From positions 6,307 through 70,306 of the forward strand of contig JAWKSZ010000042.1 of assembly GCA_041402045.1 (NCBI GenBank): DNA of 64,000 bases, written 5' to 3'. Below are positions 19,738 to 32,338 of this stretch, piece after piece (position 1 is the first letter of the stretch; every line of letters begins with the position of its first letter). The notes beneath the pieces were generated by a model. It worked only from the letters and a program-made list of their open reading frames with translations, was not told where the DNA came from and ran no database searches. The stretch comes from JAGQRJ01 sp041402045. GTDB taxonomy: Bacteria > Planctomycetota > J058. Both the position numbers and the translations under genes were made by a program.

Positions 19738-20442
19738 CTACCGCAGGTCGGGGCGGAGGCGGGGGTCGCGAGGGGGCTCGACCTTCAGCGGCAGGACGGG
19801 GGGGCCGGGAGCGTCGAGGGCGAACACCAGGGGCAGGGCCTGGTCGGCGCGCACCGACAGCTCGCGAGGGTGCGCCTTGGCGTCGGGGAAGCGGCGGTCG
19901 GTGTCGAGCTCGAGGCGGTAGCGCCCGGGCTCGAGGTTCAGGCGCACGCCGCGCTCGCCCGCTGCGACGACCTCCTTCGGCTGGCCCGCGTCGCGGGGGA
20001 TCACGCGCACGGAGTGACGCAGGTAGCGCACCACGCCCCCTGGGTCGTGCTCGACCACGAGCACCAGCAGCCCGGCTTTGCCGCCGAGCAGCGGGTCGAA
20101 GAAGAGCGGCCCCCAGCTCGGCGGGCGCGGCGCTTCGGGGCGCAGGACCCGGTGCACCGGGAAGTGTCCGGGGCGAGTGAAGAACACGCTGGTCGCGCGG
20201 GTCGGCTGCGCGCGGGGCAGCCCGCGCAGCTCGAACGGGCCGTCGACGGTCTGCCAGGGCGCGTCCCCTGGGCGCCCGCCGGTCCAGCCCGCGGGGCCGA
20301 ACACGAACACCGCGGTGGCCTCGCTCACGCTGCCCTGCGGGCCCTCGGACTCGGGGCGCGTCGCGGCGGCCGGGGCGGCGGGCTCCTGCGCGTGGACGGC
20401 GCAGGCGAGGAGGGTCAGACACAGCGGGAGGAGGCGGGTCAT
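19738..20442 (-). CDS. Secreted protein of unknown function, paralogue of the previous gene
   Basis: The product has 234 residues. MTRLLPLCLTLLACAVHAQE is a Sec signal peptide with an AxA-type cleavage site (VHA) rather than a lipobox, so this copy is predicted to be soluble in the periplasm or secreted while its neighbour is lipidated. Shared segments include FGPAGWTGGRPG, TSVFFTRPGHFPVHRV, GLLVLVVEH, VRYLRH and LEPGRYRLELD. No catalytic motif is visible. The pair is a tandem duplication separated by a hairpin terminator, and both lie downstream of the beta-propeller kinase on the same strand. Confidence 0.8.
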   Translation of the reverse strand: MTRLLPLCLTLLACAVHAQEPAAPAAATRPESEGPQGSVSEATAVFVFGPAGWTGGRPGDAPWQTVDGPFELRGLPRAQPTRATSVFFTRPGHFPVHRVLRPEAPRPPSWGPLFFDPLLGGKAGLLVLVVEHDPGGVVRYLRHSVRVIPRDAGQPKEVVAAGERGVRLNLEPGRYRLELDTDRRFPDAKAHPRELSVRADQALPLVFALDAPGPPVLPLKVEPPRDPRLRPDLR

Positions 20443-20570
20443 GGGTCGGCGGTCCTGGGTGACGCGAACTCCAGGTGCAACTCCGGCGCCACCCCAGCGC
20501 CGACGAGGCCGCGTGACTTAGGCCAGGGGCGGGGACGAGGCTGTCTCTCGCGCGGCCGCGCCTGCGCAGG

Positions 20571-23327
20571 TCAGCGCGGCGCGAGCACGAGCACGGACGC
20601 GTAGTCGGTGCCGAGGAGCAGGCGCCCGTCGGCCAGTCGCGCCAGGCAGCGGCCGGACTCGTTGACTCCGGTCAGGTCGATCCGCTCCTGCTCGCGCTCG
20701 TCCGCCCACACCGTGAGCCCGCCGCGGTCCACCCCGACGAGGCGCCCGTCAGCGAGCCAGGCCAGGCTCCGTGGCTCCTCCTGGCGACCCCAGGGGCGGA
20801 GCCCCGCGGGAGGACCGGCCCACACCGAGCCGTCGGAGAACGCCGCCGCGAGGAGGGTGCCGCCAGGGTCGGCCGCCAGTCTGCGGACGGCCTCGCCAAT
20901 GTTCCCCCGGATCGCGACCCCCAGGTGCGTGACCCACAGCAGCGAACCGCTGGGGAGCACGCACACGAAGCCCTCCTGCTCGCGCTCGGTCCAGGCGACG
21001 GCTCGCGCTCGGTCCGCGCCGGGGGCGGCCTGGCGCATGAGCGCGCGGTCGCGGGCGAGGTCGTAGACCAGGACCTCCTCGTAGCCGCCGAGGAGCAGCA
21101 GGTCGCCGTGGAGGGCGAGGGCCTCGTAGCGCGGGTGCTCGAGCTCCGCGAGCGGGGTCGGCGCGCCGCCGGTGAGCGGGAAGGCCCAGGGCTTCCACTC
21201 CCCGTCCCGCGGGCTGCGGGCTACGGCCCAGCGCGGGCTCAGCGCGAGACGGAACGCCGCGGGGGTCGGCTCGTGCCCCCAGCTCAGCACGCGCTCGCCC
21301 ACCCCCTGCGCGTTCAGCCGCAGCACGCCCTCTTCGTCGGCGACGAGCACCTCGCCGCCCTCGCCCTCGCACAGGTCGATCACCCTCCCCAGGAAGCGCG
21401 GAGGCGCCCACAGCGCGCGCCCGTCGCGCCAGTCCCGGCGCTCCACCCGGGCGTGGGCGAACGACGAGGTCAGGAGGTGCGGCCGTCCGGGCAGACCGAT
21501 CAGCGCGCTCCAGGGGCTGTCGCCGCTCCAGCGCGCGCCCACGGCGCCGTCGGCCAGCGCGCGCACGGTCACCTCCCGCGGGCCGCTGAGGTAGGCGAGG
21601 TGCGTGTCCTCGAGCACGGTCAGCGCGGCGGCCTTGGCGTCCAGGTCCTGAGACCAGCGCAGCGCGCCGTCTTCGCCGGAGTAGACCCGCAGCCGGCGGA
21701 GGTCCTCGTCGAGCACCGCGACGTGGGCGCCGTCCAGGGAAGGGCGGACCTGGTCCTGGCTCCCGAGCCCGGTGACCCGCCACACCTCGCCGCCGTCCGG
21801 GGTCAGGCTCCAGGCGATCAACTGGCGCTCGGGGTCCGCGCCCTCGCCCTTGGCCGCCACGAACACCGCGCGCTCGGGCCCTCCCAGGAAGCGCAGCTCG
21901 CCGTTGCGCCACACCCCGTCGGGGAACGGCGTGCGCAACAGCGGGCCGCCCTCGGCCTGCCAGTAGAGGAACGCGCCGCGCGCGGTCTCGACCCCCGGCT
22001 GGTGCCCGAGCCAGTGGGCCACCCCGTCGAACACCCGGGCGTCGCCCAGGTCCGCCTGGGAGCCCTCGAGCGGGCGCAGCCAGCCCGACGCGCCCTGGTA
22101 GACGCTGTGCAGCTCGCCGTCGGTCGCGAGCAGGACCCGCCCCTCGAGGTCCACCCGGCGCAGGGCGCGCAGCGGCGCTCGGCGCCGGGTCGCGGCGCGC
22201 ACGCCGTTGGGGGCGACCGCGGTCAGGTCGTAGCCCGTGCGCTGCGGGTCGACCGCGGTGATCAGGAAGCCCGTGGTCAGGGGGTAGACCTCGCTGTGGG
22301 GGCCGAGGGCGCCGACCTCGCTGCCCCACACCGCCTCGCAGCGCAGGGTCTGGGCCTGGGCCCAGCGCTCGCGCAGCCCCGCGGGCAGGCCGTCGCCGCC
22401 GTCGTCGAGGACCCACGCCGGCTCGCGGCCGCGGGCGATCCACAGCCAGGCCGCGCCGCCGGCGGCGAGGAGCGCGAGCGCCGCCGCGGCGCTGGCGAGC
22501 GCGCCCAGCCGCCGCCGCGGCGGGGCCGGCGGCGCGCGCAGCGCGGCGGCCAGGGCCGCGCCGTCGGGGTAGCGCCGGTCCGCCTCGGGGTCCAGGCAGC
22601 GCGCGACCACCGCGGCCAGGCCCGGGTCGAGGCCCAGCCCGCGAACGTCCAGCGGCTCGAACTCGCCCTGCTCGATCCGGGCCACCACCGAGAGCGCGGT
22701 CTCGGCGCCGAAGGCCGGCTCGCCGCTCAGGCACTCGTGCAGGATCGCTCCCAGCGCGAACACGTCGGCCGCCGGGGTCACCGAGCGCGCGGAGCGCAGC
22801 TGCTCGGGAGGCATGTAGCCCACCGTCCCGCGCATTTGCCCCGACTTCGAGAGGCCCAGGGAGTGCTCGCTGACCCCCTCGACCCAGCGCGCGAGGCCCA
22901 TGTCCGCGATCCAGGCCCGGCCGTCGCTGTCGAACAGCACGTTCTCGGGCTTGAGGTCGCGGTGGACTACGCCGTCCCGGTGGGCGACGCCCATGGTCCG
23001 CGCCAGGCGCTCCACCAGCGCCACCGCGTCGGCCGGCGGCAGGCGCCCGTCGCGCAGCCGCTGGCGCAGCGTGCCCCCGGCGAGCAGCGGCATGATCAGG
23101 TAGGCCTGGGCGCCCGCGACCCCGCCCTCGATCACCGGCACGAACCCCGGCTCGCGACCCAGGCGGAGCATCATGGCCAGCTCGCGCTCGAAGCGCTGGC
23201 GGCGCTCGGCGCTGGGGACCGCGAGGAGCTTGATCGCCACGTCCCCCGCCGGACCGCGCGCGCTCCACACCGCGCCGGTCGCCCCCTGGCCCAGCGCCTC
23301 GCCGCGGGTGTAGTCCTCGAGCGCCAT
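20571..23327 (-). CDS. Ser/Thr protein kinase with C-terminal beta-propeller
   Basis: The kinase domain (about 1-265) has GQGATGAVW, Lys33 in VAIKLL, HRDLKPEN (HRD 122-124) and GTVGYMPPEQ. The metal-binding motif is DMG (142-144) instead of DFG, a substitution tolerated in some active kinases. A transmembrane helix occupies roughly 272-296 (LASAAAALALLAAGGAAWLW). The remaining 600 residues are repeating short beta segments (ALRWSQDLDAKAA, GRALWAPPRFLGRV, GEVLVADEEGVLRLN, GTLLAAAFSDGSVW) typical of a WD40/PQQ-like propeller. Total length is 918 aa. The TAGACT hexamer ends five bases before the ATG and no Shine-Dalgarno is seen. It is divergent from carB. Confidence 0.92.
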   Translation of the reverse strand: MALEDYTRGEALGQGATGAVWSARGPAGDVAIKLLAVPSAERRQRFERELAMMLRLGREPGFVPVIEGGVAGAQAYLIMPLLAGGTLRQRLRDGRLPPADAVALVERLARTMGVAHRDGVVHRDLKPENVLFDSDGRAWIADMGLARWVEGVSEHSLGLSKSGQMRGTVGYMPPEQLRSARSVTPAADVFALGAILHECLSGEPAFGAETALSVVARIEQGEFEPLDVRGLGLDPGLAAVVARCLDPEADRRYPDGAALAAALRAPPAPPRRRLGALASAAAALALLAAGGAAWLWIARGREPAWVLDDGGDGLPAGLRERWAQAQTLRCEAVWGSEVGALGPHSEVYPLTTGFLITAVDPQRTGYDLTAVAPNGVRAATRRRAPLRALRRVDLEGRVLLATDGELHSVYQGASGWLRPLEGSQADLGDARVFDGVAHWLGHQPGVETARGAFLYWQAEGGPLLRTPFPDGVWRNGELRFLGGPERAVFVAAKGEGADPERQLIAWSLTPDGGEVWRVTGLGSQDQVRPSLDGAHVAVLDEDLRRLRVYSGEDGALRWSQDLDAKAAALTVLEDTHLAYLSGPREVTVRALADGAVGARWSGDSPWSALIGLPGRPHLLTSSFAHARVERRDWRDGRALWAPPRFLGRVIDLCEGEGGEVLVADEEGVLRLNAQGVGERVLSWGHEPTPAAFRLALSPRWAVARSPRDGEWKPWAFPLTGGAPTPLAELEHPRYEALALHGDLLLLGGYEEVLVYDLARDRALMRQAAPGADRARAVAWTEREQEGFVCVLPSGSLLWVTHLGVAIRGNIGEAVRRLAADPGGTLLAAAFSDGSVWAGPPAGLRPWGRQEEPRSLAWLADGRLVGVDRGGLTVWADEREQERIDLTGVNESGRCLARLADGRLLLGTDYASVLVLAPR

Positions 23328-23332
23328 GCAAA

Positions 23333-23338
23333 AGTCTA
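23333..23338 (-). promoter_or_regulatory. Possible leaderless -10 element (TAGACT)
   Basis: TAGACT on the minus strand lies five bases upstream of the kinase ATG at 23327, where a -10 box would place transcription start at the start codon. The same arrangement recurs before the genes at 40096, 48120 and 54733. Confidence 0.35.
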
Positions 23339-23419
23339 GCTCGCGGGCGGGGGAATATCCGTCACCTGAGTTGATCCCGGCCGCTGAGGCCCCGACAATG
23401 CCGCGCTGCGAGGAATCTC

Positions 23420-26664
<3,245 letters not shown>

Positions 26665-26668
<4 letters not shown>

Positions 26669-27843
26669 GCGGGCTCCTGGACGCGTTGCGCGAGACCTGC
26701 GGCGCGGTGCGCTGGCAGGGGGCCGCGCCCACGGCGCTCGCCGCGCTGGACGACGACGGCTTCCCTCGCGAGGCGCTGCGGCGCTTCCTGCGTCAGGGCC
26801 AGCGGCCGCTGCTCCTGGTCAACGACGCGGCGCGGGTGATCCACTGCGGGCTGCCTCAGCTCCTGCACGAGCTCCGCGGCGGGTGTCCCACCCTCGAGGT
26901 GCTCGTGGCGACCGGGACCCACACCGCCGACGCCGCCGCCGAGGCGGCGCGCCTGGGCTGCGAGGTGCAGGTCCACGACGCGCAGGACGAGCCCGCCCAC
27001 GTGGAGGTCGGCGCGTTCCGCGTCGACGCGCGCCTGCTCCAGGCGAGCGCGGTGGTCGCCTTTGGCTCCGTCGAACCCCACTACTTCGCCGGCTGGACCG
27101 GCGCCCACAAGACCGCCAGCGTCGGAGTGTGGGACTGGGCGACCACGGCCGCCAACCACCGCCACGCCATGCAGCCCGAGGCCCGGCCCCTCGTCGCCAG
27201 CGACCAGAACCCCGTGGCCGCGGGGATCCGCCAGGGCGTCCGCGCCTGCATGGCCCAGGGCCCGCCCCTGCTCGCGGTGAACCACGTCCTCGACGCCCAC
27301 GGGGTGCCCCTGGCCGTGGGCTGGGGCGACCCCTTCGAGGCCCTGGGCGCGGTGCTCCCCCAGGCCGAGGCCCGCGGGGCGCACACCTGTGCGAGCCCCG
27401 TGGACGTGGTCGTGGCCCGGGTCGAGGGGCCCCTCGGGCGCTCGCTCTACCAGGCGGACAAGGGGATCAAGAACCACGAGGGGGTGCTCAAGGACGGCGG
27501 GCTCCTGGTGCTCGAGGCCGAGCTCTCCGACGGCGTCGGTCAGGACCGCTTCCTGCGCCTGCTGGAGCAGGCCCCCGACGCCGAGGCCGCCCGCGCGCGG
27601 ATCACCGCCGAGGGCTACCGCCTGGGCGACCACAAGGCGCTGCGCTGGCGCCTGCTCGAGGCCCGCGGGGTGCGGATCGTGATCGCGAGCCCGCAGCTCG
27701 ACCCCGAGGCCGTGCGCGCCGCCGGGATCGAGGTCGCGCCCAGCGTCGAGGCCGCGCTGGCAGGGGCCGAGTTCCCCCTGGACGCGATCGGGCTCGCCGT
27801 CGAGGACGCCGGGTTCGTCGCCAGCCGCGTGGTCACGGGCTGA
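26665..27843 (+). CDS. LarA-like (DUF2088, lactate racemase family) protein
   Basis: Conserved LarA-family features appear in order: RPLLLVNDAARVIHCGLP, then LVATGTHTADAA (GTH), SVEPHYFAGWTGAHK (PH and HK) and TTAANHRHAM (NH). In LarA the His, His, Lys and His at equivalent places bind the nickel-pincer cofactor and act as acid/base, so the catalytic set looks complete. Length is 392 aa, slightly shorter than LarA. The substrate is unknown, since the family includes racemases and epimerases of several 2-hydroxyacids. The GTG at 26665 overlaps the carB stop (GTGA). No larB, larC or larE cofactor genes are in the window. Confidence 0.75.
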
Positions 27844-27849
27844 GGGGCG

Positions 27850-29769
27850 TCAGCGGAACTGCTCGAGCAGCTCCGTCGCCTTGGCGTCGCCCGCCTGGGC
27901 CGCCCGCTCGAGCAGGCGCCGTCCCTCGTCGGCGTCCGCAGGCCCGCCACGTCCTTCGAGGGTCATGACCCCCAGGACCCGGATGCTCCCGCGGTGCCCC
28001 AGCCTCGCAGCGTAGGCGTACCACCTGCGGGCGCGTTCGTCGGTCCCGGGCGCCGTGGACCGCTCGAAGCAGAACGCCACGCGAGAGGCCGCGTCCGTGT
28101 CCCCGGCCCGAGCCGCCCGCATGACCAAGGCCGCCCCGGCCCGGGGATCTTCCGCGAGCCCGCGCTCCCCGCGCCAGGTCGCGACGCCCAGGTTCAGCAA
28201 CGCGCTGGGGACGTCCTCCTCGCACAGCGCGCGCGTCGCCCGCAACCACTGCGCGTCGTCCCGCGGCTCAGGCACCTCGCTCAACGCGAGGAGTTGATTG
28301 AGCGAGGGGATCGCCTGCGGATAGGCCTCGAGGGTCTCGAGCAGGAGCTCCTCCAGCTTGCTTCGCAGCTCGGGGCGGGCTCGCACATAGTCGAGCCACG
28401 AGCTCGCCGCGCGCTGGCGTACGACCTCTTCGCTGATCACATAGTTCAAGGCGCGATACTCCACGTAGGCCATGGCCGCTTCGTCCGGGTGCGCTCGCCG
28501 CGCCTCGGCAGCGAAGGCGAGGAGCTCCTCGTTCGAGCCGTGCCAGCGCGGCTGGAGGTAGTCGAGGTAGTTCGTGTAGGCCTCCACGAACGTGGGATCG
28601 ATCTCGCGCGCGGCGTCGACGTGCGCGCGGGTGGTGGCCTTGTCGGCTCCGAGGCCCTTGTCGACGATGAGCAGCCAGTAGTAGGGGTGGGGGAGGTCGT
28701 CGCGAAGCGCGAGGGCGCGCTCGAGCGCGGCCGCGGACAGCCGCAGGTGCTCGTGGAACGCGGCCCACTGTTCCTCGGTCACCGAGTTGGCCCAGCCGGA
28801 TCCGCGCGCGGCCCAGGCCTCATGAATGTGGCGAGCTCCGGCGACGGTCCAGGCGAAGGCGCTCTCGGGCCGGGCCTCGGTCCAAGCGCGCACGACGCCC
28901 AGGGGATACTTGCTCAACGTCTCCAGCGCTGCCAGGAGCCAGTCTTCGTGGTGCCCCCGAGGTCGACGGGTGGCGACCCGAGCCTCCAACTCGGCGTCGA
29001 GGCCAGCGAAGTCGCCTGCCTCCAGAAAGCCCGCGAAGGAAGCGAAGCGGTGAGGGACGGGGTTCGCGGGAGGGTCGAGCTGGTCCTCGGGGAACGGCGG
29101 GGGCTCGGAGAGCCGGTGCTCCTCCGCCAGGCGCAACGCCATGGACAGCGTGTGCTCGCCGAGGGGGTCTCCCCCGTTCAGGACGCCGTTGGACACGAAG
29201 GTGAAGTCGCGGTCGATCAAGTGATAGCCCGGGATCAGGCGATAGGTGTCGCCGTTGGCGTAGCGAGGGTCAGCCACGAACACGTGCGTATTGGCGCGCT
29301 CGCTGAGCCCGAAGTGCGCGTCCCAGGCGCGCGCGACCTCGAGGCTTCCCGGCGCCAGGTGGTCGTCGAAGAACAGCACGTGGACGCGCAGGAGGTGGGG
29401 CGAATCGCGGGAGAGCGAGTGCTCGGCCATGCGCTCGTCCGACGCGCGCACTCCGGGGTAGGGCGCCGTGCCGCGGAACGGCTCCGCGTCGCTGCCGGCG
29501 GTATAGGCCACGCACACGTCGAGCTGGGCGCACACCAACTGCAGCAGGATCGGGGTCCCCGCCAAGCTCTCGAGGTGGACCTCGTTCCCCTCGAGGTCCC
29601 GGAGCAGTAGGTCGTGGTAGCGCGCTCCCTTGGCCGGGGGCCAGCCCGGCACAGGAGGACGCTGAGGCACCGTGCGCCGCGGCGTGTTCTGCGGCGCTTG
29701 CTCTCCAGGGCAGCCGCAGAGCCCACCGACCAGGACGAGGACCACGGGCAGAATCGGACGCGGGTTCAC
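27850..29769 (-). CDS. Lipoprotein: thioredoxin-like domain, helical repeats, Sel1 repeats
   Basis: GTG 29769 is preceded by AAGGAG and begins a lipoprotein signal (VLVLVGGLCGC). The next ~170 residues resemble a thioredoxin/AhpC-like fold (YHDLLLRDLEGNEVHLESLA, GTPILLQLVC, then HVFVADPRYANGDTYRLIPG), but CAQLDVC takes the place of the CxxC active site, so redox activity is doubtful. A long helical, TPR-like middle region follows. The last ~120 residues are Sel1-like repeats (DTDAASRVAFCFERST, ARRWYAYAARLGHRGSIRVL, RRLLERAAQAGDAKATELLE). Length is 639 aa. Family members lie in tandem at 30011-32602. Transcription probably starts from the promoter at 29823-29851. Confidence 0.8.
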   Translation of the reverse strand: MNPRPILPVVLVLVGGLCGCPGEQAPQNTPRRTVPQRPPVPGWPPAKGARYHDLLLRDLEGNEVHLESLAGTPILLQLVCAQLDVCVAYTAGSDAEPFRGTAPYPGVRASDERMAEHSLSRDSPHLLRVHVLFFDDHLAPGSLEVARAWDAHFGLSERANTHVFVADPRYANGDTYRLIPGYHLIDRDFTFVSNGVLNGGDPLGEHTLSMALRLAEEHRLSEPPPFPEDQLDPPANPVPHRFASFAGFLEAGDFAGLDAELEARVATRRPRGHHEDWLLAALETLSKYPLGVVRAWTEARPESAFAWTVAGARHIHEAWAARGSGWANSVTEEQWAAFHEHLRLSAAALERALALRDDLPHPYYWLLIVDKGLGADKATTRAHVDAAREIDPTFVEAYTNYLDYLQPRWHGSNEELLAFAAEARRAHPDEAAMAYVEYRALNYVISEEVVRQRAASSWLDYVRARPELRSKLEELLLETLEAYPQAIPSLNQLLALSEVPEPRDDAQWLRATRALCEEDVPSALLNLGVATWRGERGLAEDPRAGAALVMRAARAGDTDAASRVAFCFERSTAPGTDERARRWYAYAARLGHRGSIRVLGVMTLEGRGGPADADEGRRLLERAAQAGDAKATELLEQFR

Positions 29770-29822
29770 GCGCGCTCCTTCGCTGGACGGAGGCCGGCCG
29801 GAGCCGACGCGACCTCCGCAAG

Positions 29823-29851
29823 GGTATGGCAGCTTGCTTGGTTCCGTGCAA
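29823..29851 (-). promoter_or_regulatory. Promoter, copy 1 (TTGCAC-N17-CATACC)
   Basis: On the minus strand TTGCAC (29846-29851) and CATACC (29823-29828) are exactly 17 bp apart, 54 bp upstream of the lipoprotein start at 29769. The flanking bases ACAAGG before and TTGCGGAGGTCGCG after are shared with copy 2. Confidence 0.7.
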
Positions 29852-30010
29852 CCTTGTCTTGCGGGACTACAGGCACGCCGCGCGATCTTCGCACCTTGCA
29901 CATGCCTTGTCAGCGCGGTTCGTCCTCCTCCGCACGAGTTGGAGACTGCCCGCAGGGGTGCGTGCCTGCGTACTCGGGGTGGCTCGGGGCCCGATCCTCG
30001 CGCGCTGAGG

Positions 30011-30865
30011 TCAGCGCTTCTGCTGCAGCATCTCCGCCGCTCGAGCGTCCCCACCCTGGGCCGCTAGCTCGAGCAAGCGCTGACCCTCGGCCGGGTCCGC
30101 CGGGCCGCCGCGCCCCTCGAGGACCAGGATCGCCAGGTGGCGCAGGCTGCTGACCCTGCCCAGGTCGGCTGCATGGGCATACCAGGCGCGGGCGCGGGCG
30201 TCGGTGCCCGGCGCGTGCGAGCGCGCGAAGGCGTAGGCGACCCGCGCCGCCGCCTCCGCGCTCCCTCGTTGGGCCGCGCGCAGCAGCAGCGCCGAGCCCG
30301 CGACGCGGTCGCGCTCGATCCCCGCCTCCCCGTCGGAGGTCGCCACGGGCTGATCCTCCTGCTTCAGGAGCTGCGCGGGCTTCGCGGTCGCCCTTCCCCG
30401 CGCGGCGAGCCTTCGAGCAGCGCACGAGCCTTCGCCGGGTCAGCGGGGCCGCCGCGCTCCTTCGAGGAGCATGCGCGCCAGAGGGAGGCGGCTCCCGCGG
30501 TGGCCGAGGTTGAGGGCCAGTCGGGCACTTCACCCACGAGCGAGGCGTGCGACTCCTGACCTCGGCGCCGCTGACCTCCAGCCCGCGGGCGACCCTCGTG
30601 CGCCGCCTCGGGGTCTCCGCCTCGCGCGGTCTCCAACGTGAGCGCGAAGCGCGAGCCCGGTTCGGCTGGGGTTGGCTCTCGAACCATCCGCTGGCGCAGA
30701 AAGGTGCCCAGGCGCGCGGGTCGCCCAGGCAGAGCGCAGGATCGGCATGCGGTGTTCAGCCCCGCGGTGCCAGCCACAGGCGCTCCTTCCCTCGGTCTTG
30801 GGCTGGGTGACGAGCAAGGGGAGGGGCGTTCGACGGGCCATACGCACGCTTCCACTGACCGGCAA
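30011..30865 (-). pseudogene. Degraded Sel1-repeat protein of the same lipoprotein family
   Basis: A clean frame from 30346 to 30011 (111 aa) encodes Sel1-like repeats (AEAAARVAYAFARSHAPGTD, ARAWYAHAADLGRVSSLRHL, QRLLELAAQGGDARAAEMLQ), nearly the same as the end of the protein at 27850. Between 30346 and 30865 short frame pieces still show a Sel1 repeat (GGPADPAKARALLEG) but need several frame changes. No lipobox or thioredoxin-like part is recognisable. A family promoter (30901-30929) lies just upstream, so this may be a decayed third or fourth family member that kept its promoter and C-terminus. The 111-residue part may still be translated. Confidence 0.5.
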
Positions 30866-30900
30866 GGCGCCCTGCTTGGCGCGGCTGCAGCGTCGGCTGC

Positions 30901-30929
30901 GTTATGGCACCCCGAACTAGAGCGTGCAA
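30901..30929 (-). promoter_or_regulatory. Promoter, copy 2 (TTGCAC-N17-CATAAC)
   Basis: Minus-strand TTGCAC (30924-30929) and CATAAC (30901-30906) are 17 bp apart with CAAGG before and TGC immediately before the -10. It overlaps the last codons and stop of the gene at 30917-32338. Confidence 0.65.
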
Positions 30930-32338
30930 CCTTGCGGCTTCAAGGATCGGTGGGCGTTGGCCTCGGGGTGCTTCGCGAGCACGCCGCTCGTGTCCTCGGC
31001 CGCTCCGGCGGCGATCAAGTCGCGCACCGTGTCCCGCAGCATGCGGTATTCGAGGAAGCGCAAGGCAGGCTCCCGGGGGTGCTCCTCGAGCGCTTGCTGC
31101 ACGAACGCCTGCACGCGCTCGTGGCTCCCGTGCCACCTCGGGCTGAGGTAGCCCAGCACGAGCTCGTACGCGAGCACGAACTGCGGGTCGATCGCCTCGG
31201 CCGCGCGGAAGTGGCGGAGGACCACGGACTCCTCGTGGCCCTGGTCGATCCCGAGCGCGATCAGCCAGGCGTGGGCATAGGGCAGGTCCTGACGTAGCTC
31301 GAGGGCGGTCTCGAAGGCCTCGCGGGCGAGGACGTCGTAGCGCTTGAAGTCCTTCCAGCCTTCCTCGGTCACGGTCGACGCCACCCCCCCGCCGCGCGCG
31401 TCCCAGGCCTGTTCCCGGCGCGCGTGGCCCAGGGCGATCCAGGCGAAGAAGCTCTGGGGGCGGGCTGCGGCCCAAGCCTCCAGGGCCTCGACGTTGTACG
31501 GTTGGCCCAGGGCCAAGAGCTCTTCGTGGAGCAAATTCTCGTAGCTCCCCGCCAGTCGCCGCGCAGGGACGCGCGCCTGCAGGCGCGACTCCAGCGCCTC
31601 GAAGGCGCCGCCGGTGAGCAGGCCCAGGCCCGCGGCGTAGAGGCCCAAGGGTCCCTCCGGCACCGCGTAGTCCTCGATCCCGCGGGGGCCCGGCTGAGGG
31701 TCCTCGCCGGTCACCAGGCGATAGGCCTGGGGCAAGGTGTGCTCGAACAGGGGGTCATGGCCTGGGGTCCCGTCGGAGACGAGGGTGAAGTCCCCGTCGA
31801 CCAGGTGATAGCCGGGGACGTAGGCGAGGGTCGTCGGCGTCGCGTAGGCGGGGTCGGCGACGAACACGAGGGTGTTGGGGCGAGCGCTGAGGCCAAAGTG
31901 CGCGTCCCACGCCTGGGCCTGCTCGAGAGAGACCGGCGTGCTCGTCTCGAACACCAGCACGTGCACGCGCAGCAGGGAGGCGGCGTCGAGGTCCATGCCC
32001 GAGCTGGCCAGCACCTCGTCGATCCCCGCGCACCCAGGGGACGGCGCGAGGCCCTCGAAGGGGGGCGCGCGGTCGCCTGCGGTGTAGGCCACGTTCCCCG
32101 GGCACTTCGTCGCCACGAACTGGATCAGGAGCGGCGTGCCCTTCAGCGACGCCAGGCGGACCGACTCGCCGCTGAGGTCGCGCAGCAGCATGTCGTGATA
32201 CGGCTGGCCCTTGACCGGCGGCCAGCCCTCGACGTCCTCGACCGGCGGTGCGGTGGGGGCGACGGAGTCGGCGCCTGGACAGCCGCTGAACGCGACCAGG
32301 ATCCAGGTCCCAAGGACCGCGACGAGGGGGCGGCTCAC
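30917..32338 (-). CDS. Lipoprotein: thioredoxin-like domain and helical repeats, no Sel1 end
   Basis: GTG 32338 gives a signal with lipobox (VAFSGC). It aligns with the family member at 27850: WPPVKGQPYHDMLLRDLSGE, GTPLLIQFVATKC, AWDAHFGLSARPNTLVFVAD and YVPGYHLVDGDFTLVSDG are all shared. A single Cys (ATKC) replaces the CxxC of real thioredoxins. The helical middle includes a TPR-like part and the shared motif YLSPRWHGSHE. It stops after 473 residues without the Sel1 repeats of its paralogue; its last codons (LKPQGCTL) are made from the promoter sequence of the next copy, implying truncation by recombination. The start overlaps the preceding stop (GTGA at 32335-32338). Confidence 0.8.
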   Translation of the reverse strand: MSRPLVAVLGTWILVAFSGCPGADSVAPTAPPVEDVEGWPPVKGQPYHDMLLRDLSGESVRLASLKGTPLLIQFVATKCPGNVAYTAGDRAPPFEGLAPSPGCAGIDEVLASSGMDLDAASLLRVHVLVFETSTPVSLEQAQAWDAHFGLSARPNTLVFVADPAYATPTTLAYVPGYHLVDGDFTLVSDGTPGHDPLFEHTLPQAYRLVTGEDPQPGPRGIEDYAVPEGPLGLYAAGLGLLTGGAFEALESRLQARVPARRLAGSYENLLHEELLALGQPYNVEALEAWAAARPQSFFAWIALGHARREQAWDARGGGVASTVTEEGWKDFKRYDVLAREAFETALELRQDLPYAHAWLIALGIDQGHEESVVLRHFRAAEAIDPQFVLAYELVLGYLSPRWHGSHERVQAFVQQALEEHPREPALRFLEYRMLRDTVRDLIAAGAAEDTSGVLAKHPEANAHRSLKPQGCTL

